Positions 57,832-64,000 of a stretch of DNA of 64,000 bases are shown one piece after another (position 1 is the first letter of the stretch; the number at the start of each line of letters is the position of its first letter). The notes beneath the pieces were generated by a model. The model saw only the letters and a list, made by a program, of their open reading frames with translations, was not told the origin of the DNA and did not search any database. Source of the DNA: Marinoscillum sp040222955. GTDB taxonomy: Bacteria > Bacteroidota > Bacteroidia > Cytophagales > Cyclobacteriaceae. The position numbers were made by a program, and so were the translations under genes. Location: the NCBI RefSeq assembly GCF_040222955.1, contig NZ_JAVKCA010000021.1, positions 186,001 through 250,000 on the forward strand. Reading direction: 5' to 3'.

Positions 57832-59262
57832 ATGAAAAAATTGATCATTTCTTTTTTCGTTATTCTCAATTTTCTTTCCTGTGAACAAACCACAAGATAC
57901 TTACCGGTCGGTGATGATGAAGTAGTCATTAGTGGAAATATCAAAGGCTCATTTTGGAGAGAAGTCAAAATACGAACAGTTCAGGATGTTTCAAGTCAAT
58001 ACCAACAATTCGAATTCAAACCAGATTCAACAGAGTATTTTTGTTTTAGATTTAAGAAATCAACACCAAGTGAACTCTGGCTCTCTGTAGGGCCTAACAG
58101 ATTCAAGGTATGGGTTTATCCGGGAGATTCGGTCTACCTCACTGCTCAAATCAAATCTGACAATGATGACTTTATCAGACAGATACATTTTGAGGGGAAA
58201 AGAGCCAATCGGTATAGGTACTTTCAAAACAAGGCGCTGAACCCCCTTTCCTCTGAAATAGAACTCATTCAGTTCCAAGCAAGGGATCAGCCCTATGAAG
58301 ATTTTCTGAAATTGATGGATTCGGCTTACAATTTAGAGTTACACCAGTTTGATCAGGATACAAACGGACTCGGACTTAGTGCAGATTTTGTCCATTATGA
58401 GTTAAATCATTTAAGATATCAGTATCTACGAGGAAAGATCAGCGAACCAGTAAACAGAAAATATCTGAGATTTGATACCACCGAGTTGCCAGTGGGGTAT
58501 TACACTTTTCTAGATATGGTTGATTACAAAGATTCGTCCTTTCAAAACAGCCATTTATTGTATGATTTTCTAAAGGTTGCTGCTGAATCCAATATTGACG
58601 AATATATTCCGGAGCAGGTTGGTGTACCCAGATTAGATGCCTTCCTCAGAGTTCTGTTTAAGTTTTCAGAGACCAATTTAACAGGACGGGTAAAGGAGAT
58701 TTTTGAAACCAAATTTATTGATAATTACGCAAAATGTGATTTGGACTCTTTTGATTCTTTAAGGTATCTATTGGCTTCAAAGGGATATGACAACAAGATT
58801 CTCGATTACTATGCATATCTGAGTGATTCCTTAAGGTCGCTTGAATTTACAATTGATAAAAATACTGTGGTCTACTCCAGAGCAGGAGATGCAATCAACC
58901 TCAGCGAACAAATCAGCAAATTTCCATATACATACCTCAATATGTGGTTTGTTGGATGTCGTGGTTGTGCTTTGGATTTTGAGCATCAGGAATACTTCGT
59001 TAAGAAATATGGAAAGGATATACAGTTTTTAAATATTTGCACTAGTAGTCCCGGAGAAAGATTCGATAGATATATTGACAAGTACGGAGAAACAGGAACA
59101 CATTACTTTGATATTGATAACCAGCTAAGTGATCAAATTTTCGCGTATCCTTATCAGGGCTTGTTCGACTCATCTGCCAATTTGATAATGAATAATGTAC
59201 ATCGACCAAGTGACTCTAATCTTGATGAGTTTTTAGAAAAGCTTCTAATCAAAAGAATATAA
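57832..59262 (+). CDS. TlpA-like thioredoxin-family lipoprotein
   Basis: 476 residues from ATG 57832; the frame is open from 57787 but the lipoprotein signal (LIISFFVILNFLSC) fixes the start. A long N-terminal helical/strand region (~30-360) resembles those of Bacteroidota TlpA-type proteins. The C-terminal thioredoxin domain has TYLNMWFVGCRGCALDFEHQEYFV, with CxxC as C-R-G-C, then QFLNICTSSPGERFDRYIDKYG and a GLFDSSANLIMNNVHRP strand. It is probably a periplasmic thiol reductase or oxidase held at the membrane. Base composition is more AT-rich than neighbours. Partner unknown. Confidence 0.75.
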   Translation: MKKLIISFFVILNFLSCEQTTRYLPVGDDEVVISGNIKGSFWREVKIRTVQDVSSQYQQFEFKPDSTEYFCFRFKKSTPSELWLSVGPNRFKVWVYPGDSVYLTAQIKSDNDDFIRQIHFEGKRANRYRYFQNKALNPLSSEIELIQFQARDQPYEDFLKLMDSAYNLELHQFDQDTNGLGLSADFVHYELNHLRYQYLRGKISEPVNRKYLRFDTTELPVGYYTFLDMVDYKDSSFQNSHLLYDFLKVAAESNIDEYIPEQVGVPRLDAFLRVLFKFSETNLTGRVKEIFETKFIDNYAKCDLDSFDSLRYLLASKGYDNKILDYYAYLSDSLRSLEFTIDKNTVVYSRAGDAINLSEQISKFPYTYLNMWFVGCRGCALDFEHQEYFVKKYGKDIQFLNICTSSPGERFDRYIDKYGETGTHYFDIDNQLSDQIFAYPYQGLFDSSANLIMNNVHRPSDSNLDEFLEKLLIKRI

Positions 59263-59397
59263 ATATCACAATCATCCTCTAAGCCCGGAATAAAGGAAGT
59301 GAACACCTTTGGCGGATCGCTTTCGATCGTAAAGCTAGCCTACTTACTCATTTGACCATCAAAATCCTTAGTTTCGCAGTGCATCAAAGTCAGATAT

Positions 59398-60150
59398 ATG
59401 CACACCGCCATTACCCTTGAGCTCATAGACCTTATCAGCATTTTACTTGTCCTGATCCTCCTGTTTCTTGGCTACAATCTGCTTACGCTCAAGTGGTCTT
59501 ACAAGATCAGCAAGCCCTACCAGTGGGAAGAGGCTCTCCGTCGGCACCAGATCTCTGCAAACCTGCGAACATTGGAAAGAACCTACCGGGATAAGGTGAG
59601 GTTCTACACCTTCTGGCTTCAGGTAGAGCGCCTCCGTAAACAAGGAGTATCTGGTGCTTTTGCCGAACTGGGCGTTTATCAGGGGGAAACCGCCAACATC
59701 TTGCATGAAATGGATCCTGAGAGGAGGCTACACCTTTTTGACACTTTTGAAGGGTTCCATGAAAGCGATCTGGGCTCAGAAAACCGTGACGAAGAAAAGT
59801 ACAGTACCACCACCTTTTCGAACACCTCACTCGAAATGGTCAAAGACTATATCAATGGTAATGAAAATGTGGAGTTTCATCCGGGGCTCTTTCCTCAATC
59901 GGCCACAGGTATTCAGGAATCACAGTACGCCTTTGTACACCTGGATGCGGACCTCTACAAACCTACCCTGGCTGCTTTGGAATACTTCTATCCCAAACTA
60001 TCACCGGGTGGGGTAATCATCATTCATGACTATAACCACAACTGGGAAGGCATCCGAAAAGCACTCGATAAATTTATGCCGACCATCCCGGAAACATTAG
60101 TAGAAATACCTGACTGGCAGGGAAGTGCGATGATTCTAAAGAACAGCTAG
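59398..60150 (+). CDS. TylF/MycF-family methyltransferase with N-terminal membrane anchor
   Basis: 250 residues. One N-terminal hydrophobic helix (IDLISILLVLILLFLGYNLL) precedes a class I SAM-methyltransferase of the macrocin-O-methyltransferase type: GAFAELGVYQGETANILHEM, LHLFDTFEGFHESDLGSEN, FVHLDADLYKPTLAALEYFYPKLSPGGVIIIHDYNHNWEGIRKALDKF. The Asp-rich HLDAD and HDYN blocks hold Mg and substrate in this family. Outside antibiotic clusters these enzymes usually methylate surface sugars. It stands alone and converges with the next gene after 4 bases. Confidence 0.85.
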   Translation: MHTAITLELIDLISILLVLILLFLGYNLLTLKWSYKISKPYQWEEALRRHQISANLRTLERTYRDKVRFYTFWLQVERLRKQGVSGAFAELGVYQGETANILHEMDPERRLHLFDTFEGFHESDLGSENRDEEKYSTTTFSNTSLEMVKDYINGNENVEFHPGLFPQSATGIQESQYAFVHLDADLYKPTLAALEYFYPKLSPGGVIIIHDYNHNWEGIRKALDKFMPTIPETLVEIPDWQGSAMILKNS

Positions 60151-60154
60151 CCCA

Positions 60155-61351
60155 TCACTTGACGACCAACCGCCTGGTGTATGCCTGAGCACCTGCAATC
60201 ACTCTGAGCAGATACACTCCGGGAGTGAGCGACTCATCCGGATGCTCAATTACCCATCGGCTCCCCGCTGTGTTCAGGATTTCGTGTAGAACCACAGATC
60301 CGTTGGCGTCATATATATAAGCTTCGGGAACCCCACTGTAAGGTATATCTGGGCAGACTATAGTCAAATCACCCGTGGTGATGGGATTTGGGAATACTGA
60401 GAACCGCTCACCTGGTGTTGGAGAAGCAGCTATAGCGATGGCCGGGAAATACTCAAACTCCCCATCAAAATCCACTTGCAGCAGCCGGTAATAATAAACA
60501 TTTGCTGATACCTGCTCATCACTGTATTCATATTTGATAAGGCTCTTGGAGTTACCATTGCCACTCACTCTGGCCACCATTTCAAAATCATGACCATCTT
60601 GAGACCTTTCTACTTCGAAATAATCATTGTTGACTTCAGATGCTGTGGACCATGAGAGGGATATGGTATTTCCCTCAAACGCACCACTAAAAGAAATAAG
60701 TGTAACAGGCAAAGCACTACACCCTACCCCGCAGCAGCCATCACTACAGTCATCCGGCCCACTCACAGTCGCGCCAGGGTCATTCACCGAGCCGGCCGAC
60801 ATAGTGCCTCCATCTGCCACAGTCATTGAACTTCCGGGGTTCGCATTTAATGCGCCACCTATGTCCATCACTCCCCCGTCTCCCACGCTCATCACCCCGC
60901 CATTGTTGTTATTAAAATCATTACCGACGATAAGGGTGCCATCTACATCCCCACCCTGGCCTGCCGGGGCAAATATTGCTGAAAAAAATCCACCATTATC
61001 CACATCCCCCTGCACCTCCATTTGAGACCCACCATTCAATATCAACTGACCATCTCCGTCAATCGTCAGATCGCCCTCAATGGTCACCGTGCCATTCACC
61101 ACCAACGTGCCATAAATGGTGAAATCTCCTGTGATCAGGAGATTCCCATTCACGGTAAGGGTTCGATTATTGTTAATTCGCAAATTTGAATAATCATTAG
61201 GATCCAGGGTACAGTCATCCGAAACAAGATCTGTGTGGTCATCTATTCGACCAGATGGGTTTAGAAAATTACCCGTAGTGGTTGGGCTGGGACAAGCAGC
61301 GTAGCTTCCTATGGAGGAAAGGAAAACCAATGTAGCAAGTAAAAGTCTCAT
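60155..61351 (-). CDS. Secreted T9SS protein with beta-solenoid-like repeat region
   Basis: 398 residues from ATG 61351 (a GTG lies five codons upstream at 61366). Signal peptide LLLATLVFLSSIGSYA. Residues ~45-200 are short repeated strand turns (LTVNGNLLITGDFTIYGTLVVNGTVTIEGDLTIDGDGQLILNGGS), typical of a right-handed solenoid. A Cys pair cluster (CCGVGC), an FN3-like domain (ISLSWSTASEVNNDYFEVERSQDG) and a C-terminal T9SS domain (FSVFPNPITTGDLTI, ending TRRLVVK) follow. It is predicted to be surface-exposed, with no catalytic motif. Confidence 0.85.
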   Translation of the reverse strand: MRLLLATLVFLSSIGSYAACPSPTTTGNFLNPSGRIDDHTDLVSDDCTLDPNDYSNLRINNNRTLTVNGNLLITGDFTIYGTLVVNGTVTIEGDLTIDGDGQLILNGGSQMEVQGDVDNGGFFSAIFAPAGQGGDVDGTLIVGNDFNNNNGGVMSVGDGGVMDIGGALNANPGSSMTVADGGTMSAGSVNDPGATVSGPDDCSDGCCGVGCSALPVTLISFSGAFEGNTISLSWSTASEVNNDYFEVERSQDGHDFEMVARVSGNGNSKSLIKYEYSDEQVSANVYYYRLLQVDFDGEFEYFPAIAIAASPTPGERFSVFPNPITTGDLTIVCPDIPYSGVPEAYIYDANGSVVLHEILNTAGSRWVIEHPDESLTPGVYLLRVIAGAQAYTRRLVVK

Positions 61352-61674
61352 AGTCTGGTTGATCACGAAACTAATCTAACTCTCCTTATACACAACTGAA
61401 AGCTAATTTCGATAAAATACCCCACACCGGTGATGAACCATATTCGGAAATCGGTAAATTATACTTTAGGGGTAATCCTCTTCTTAAAGCCTGTTTGTTA
61501 TGAAATTTTCTTCGGATTTACTGTATTATATCCATTGATTAGTTGGTGAAAATATGATACTGATAGATACTATTTTTTTTCAAATGCGTAAGATGTACAC
61601 ATAAAACACGAACGCATTTCGTTAGATTTATAAAATAATCTTCACAAAATTTCGAAATTCATATTTAATCCTTG
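61352..61674. other. Non-coding divergent promoter region
   Basis: The region between two divergent secreted-protein genes is AT-rich. A TATACTTT box on the plus strand near 61467 is a weak -7 candidate. No gene, repeat or RNA is recognised. Confidence 0.45.
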
Positions 61675-64000
61675 ATGATTTCACACCTCCCTTTTGGTCA
61701 ATCAACCATTATCTGCTTCCTATCCGTCCTGCTCTTTTTCCCCGAAATCCTCCCGGCCCAGCAAATCATCATCAATGAAGTGATGGCCTCCAATACCACC
61801 TTCAGGGACGAGGATGGTGACACTCCCGACTGGCTGGAACTCTTCAATACCGGAAGCACAGCAGTGGATCTCTCCGGTTTCGGTTTGTCAGATGAAAAGG
61901 AAAGCGCATGGATTTTTGAGAATGTAGTCATCGCACCCGGTGGCTATCAACTCATATTCGCATCGGATAAAGACCGTAAAAATCCACCTCTTTATTGGGA
62001 AACACTTATTGACCTGGGTGACACCTGGAAATACATCGTTCCGCAAGCGCCCATTGCTGACTGGACCTCCCCTTCGTTTGATGATTCCAATTGGTCAAGT
62101 GGCCCTAGTGGGTTTGGTTATGGCGATAATGATGACAACACCGAACTCTCTCAGGCAGGTTCGGTCTTCCTGCGCAAGACTTTTCAGATAAATAATCTGG
62201 CAGATCTCCAGCAAGTGGTTTTACACATGGATTACGATGATGGATTTATCGCTTACCTCAACGGCTCAGAGATTGCTCGTAGCAACCTGACTTCAGCGGA
62301 TTTTGATGCCTTCGCTTCACCTGATCATGAAGCACAGCTCTATTCTGGTGGTAGCCCTGAAGCATTTGAAATTGCCGATTTTAGCTCCATTTTGACCTCT
62401 GGTGAAAATGTCCTTTGCGTGCAGGTGCATAATGTAAATGCCACATCGTCCGATCTATCTGCTATTCCATTCCTGTCAGTGGGTAAAAAAAGCCCCTCAG
62501 AGGTAGGATTATCTTCCTTTCTCACCGCTCCCTCCAATAGCCTTCACACGGATTTTAAGATCTCAGCGGATGGGGAGACCATCTACTTGTTTGGGTCAGA
62601 TGGAGTGGTTACAGACTCGCTGTTCACCGGCCCCATGCGAGCCAATATCTCGATAGGACACCCGGTTGACGATCTGGAAAACCTGCTCTATTTCACCGAA
62701 CCAACCCCTGGTACCGCCAATAGCAGCCAGGGCTATCAATACTTCTCTGAAGAGGTGAGTTTTTCCAGGAAAGGAGGTTCATTCTCTGGTAGTTTTCAAC
62801 TCTCGCTCTCTTCCGGTGGGAGCGCAGAAAGCATCTATTACACCACCAGTGGCGCTGATCCCGACCTAAGCAATGCCGCCCTGTACACCGGCCCCATAAC
62901 CATTGACAAAACCACTGTAGTGAAAGCAGTGGTCATCAAAGAAAACAGCATCCCGGTAAATGTATCAGCCAACACCTACCTTCTCAATGCCAATCACTCA
63001 CTTCCAGTGGTCTCTGTATCCACTGATCCCCATCATCTGTGGGATGAGCATGAAGGCATCTATGTAATGGGGCCAAACGCCGAATCGAACATCCCCCACT
63101 ATGGAGCCAACTTCTGGCAGGACTGGGAAAAACCTATTCACATTGAACTTTACGAACCGGACGGTACCCAGGCCTTTAGTCTGGCAGCAGGAACAAAAAT
63201 TTTCGGTGCCTGGTCCAGGGCTAGTGCCCAAAAGTCGCTGGCCATTTTTGCAAGAAAATCATATGGAGCTGAGGCTATTAATTATCAGGTATTTCCTGAC
63301 CTTGCGATGAATCACTTCAATAGCCTGGTTCTGCGTAATTCAGGCAACGACTGGAACTCATCCATGTTTAGGGACGGCTTCATGACCTCCCTGTTTCACG
63401 AAACCGTAGATCGTCAGGCATTTCGCCCGGCAGTGCTCTATCTGAACGGTGAATACTGGGGCATCCAAAACATTAGGGAGAAGGTGAATGAGGATTTTCT
63501 CGCTAATCACCACAACCTGGATCCGGATAACATCATCATCCTGGAGGCCAACGGAGCCTCTGTAGAAGGAGACCCTTCCAGCTATCACGATCTTATTGCC
63601 TACATAGCCGATCACGACCTTGCTGAAGACGAGCACTATGAGTACGTGCAAAATCACGTGGATGTCTTCAACTTTGCTCAATATCAGATTGGCAACATCT
63701 TCATTGACAACACCGACTGGCCAGGCAATAACATCAAGTTTTGGAAAGAAAATAAGCCCGGTGCCAAATGGAGGTGGATAACCTATGATACAGATTTTGG
63801 ATTTGGGGTATATGGTGGTGAAAATTACTATAACAATACCCTCAGCTTCGCCCTGGATCCCAATGGTCCCGGCTGGCCAAATCCGGCATGGTCTACGTTT
63901 CTGCTAAGAAACCTCCTGAAAAACGAGAACTTTAAAAACCTGTTTATCAATTCATTTGCTGACCAGCTCAACACAGCCCTCTCTTCGGCGGAGACACTGG
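61675..64000 (+). CDS. CotH-domain secreted protein with lamin-tail and chitobiase-type domains, 3'-truncated by window edge
   Basis: Open from ATG 61675 to the right edge, 775 residues seen. Signal peptide (IICFLSVLLFFPEILPAQ). Lamin-tail domain (~27-115; INEVMASNTTFRDEDGDTPDWLELFNTG). Beta-sandwich carbohydrate-type domain (~130-270; WYI-like VFLRKTFQI, DYDDGFIAYLNG). CHB_HEX-type domain (~360-430; SIYYTTSGADPDLSNAALYTGPITI). CotH region (~440-775; LRNSGNDWNSSMFRDGFM, LYLNGEYWGIQNIREK, WRWITYDTDFGFG). CotH of Bacillus is an atypical protein kinase, and the D-x-D-x-G-F-G block here matches its active region. Bacteroidota relatives are large surface proteins that probably end in a T9SS domain beyond the window. 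Confidence 0.88.
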   Translation, partial: MISHLPFGQSTIICFLSVLLFFPEILPAQQIIINEVMASNTTFRDEDGDTPDWLELFNTGSTAVDLSGFGLSDEKESAWIFENVVIAPGGYQLIFASDKDRKNPPLYWETLIDLGDTWKYIVPQAPIADWTSPSFDDSNWSSGPSGFGYGDNDDNTELSQAGSVFLRKTFQINNLADLQQVVLHMDYDDGFIAYLNGSEIARSNLTSADFDAFASPDHEAQLYSGGSPEAFEIADFSSILTSGENVLCVQVHNVNATSSDLSAIPFLSVGKKSPSEVGLSSFLTAPSNSLHTDFKISADGETIYLFGSDGVVTDSLFTGPMRANISIGHPVDDLENLLYFTEPTPGTANSSQGYQYFSEEVSFSRKGGSFSGSFQLSLSSGGSAESIYYTTSGADPDLSNAALYTGPITIDKTTVVKAVVIKENSIPVNVSANTYLLNANHSLPVVSVSTDPHHLWDEHEGIYVMGPNAESNIPHYGANFWQDWEKPIHIELYEPDGTQAFSLAAGTKIFGAWSRASAQKSLAIFARKSYGAEAINYQVFPDLAMNHFNSLVLRNSGNDWNSSMFRDGFMTSLFHETVDRQAFRPAVLYLNGEYWGIQNIREKVNEDFLANHHNLDPDNIIILEANGASVEGDPSSYHDLIAYIADHDLAEDEHYEYVQNHVDVFNFAQYQIGNIFIDNTDWPGNNIKFWKENKPGAKWRWITYDTDFGFGVYGGENYYNNTLSFALDPNGPGWPNPAWSTFLLRNLLKNENFKNLFINSFADQLNTALSSAETL

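Overview
The window looks like chromosomal DNA of a marine-type Bacteroidota, probably Cytophagales. Three secreted proteins are of Bacteroidota type; two of them end in type IX secretion (T9SS) sorting domains, and the third is cut by the window edge. Promoter-like boxes fit TTTG/TAnnTTTG, and the tmRNA tag reads GESNYAMAA. Secreted proteins rich in Ig-like and cadherin-like repeats, and LytTR and HisKA_2 signalling proteins, fit the same group. No species can be named from sequence alone.

Layout. 1-6260: core-type genes (truncated haemoglobin cut by the window edge, hemerythrin, ClC channel, a thioredoxin-fold protein lacking its first active-site Cys, DUF1684, THUMP rRNA methyltransferase, MscS). 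6393-6888: ssrA (tmRNA) with promoter and terminator. 6991-10518: a visibly AT-rich accessory stretch next to ssrA holding an unrecognised membrane protein, a probable 37-kDa nucleoid-associated-family protein and a HigB/HigA toxin-antitoxin pair. 10671-10755: an odd 21-bp tandem repeat.

10898-40050 is a large metal/efflux region. It holds a copper chaperone, a flavodoxin/ferredoxin-type reductase, two CopA ATPases, two AraC-type regulators that each carry an N-terminal CxxC metal-binding-like domain, a Crp-type regulator, a ChrA transporter, an MFS plus HAE1-RND tripartite pump, and a seven-gene-plus CusABC operon. The operon also carries DUF3347, an acetolactate-decarboxylase-like lipoprotein, an intruding four-helix-bundle (IVP) gene flanked by TTAGAGG-type repeats, and a truncated haem-binding gene. 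Five promoters in this region share a direct repeat RTGTAAC-N14-RTGTAAM, always 20-21 nt upstream of a -7-like box. This looks like one regulon, most simply that of the AraC-HMA regulators.

40769-48492: a signalling block (histidine kinase, single-receiver protein, receiver-PAS-kinase, NarL regulator) followed by three tandem copies of a two-gene module. Each module encodes a ~150-aa secreted protein and a ~142-aa protein resembling SiaC/DUF1987 regulatory phosphoproteins. A short dyad ACRCA-N6-TGYGT lies 111-114 nt upstream of every module and shows paired base changes. 48533-64000: a 1875-aa secreted adhesin-like T9SS protein, a HisKA_2 kinase with LytTR regulator, DUF1801, a TlpA-like lipoprotein, a TylF-type methyltransferase, a second T9SS protein and a CotH/lamin-tail protein cut by the right edge.

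The best candidates for something undescribed are the metal-AraC regulon with its 21-bp-spaced direct repeats, the triplicated SiaC-like modules with their dyad, and the NA37-like/membrane gene pair beside ssrA.
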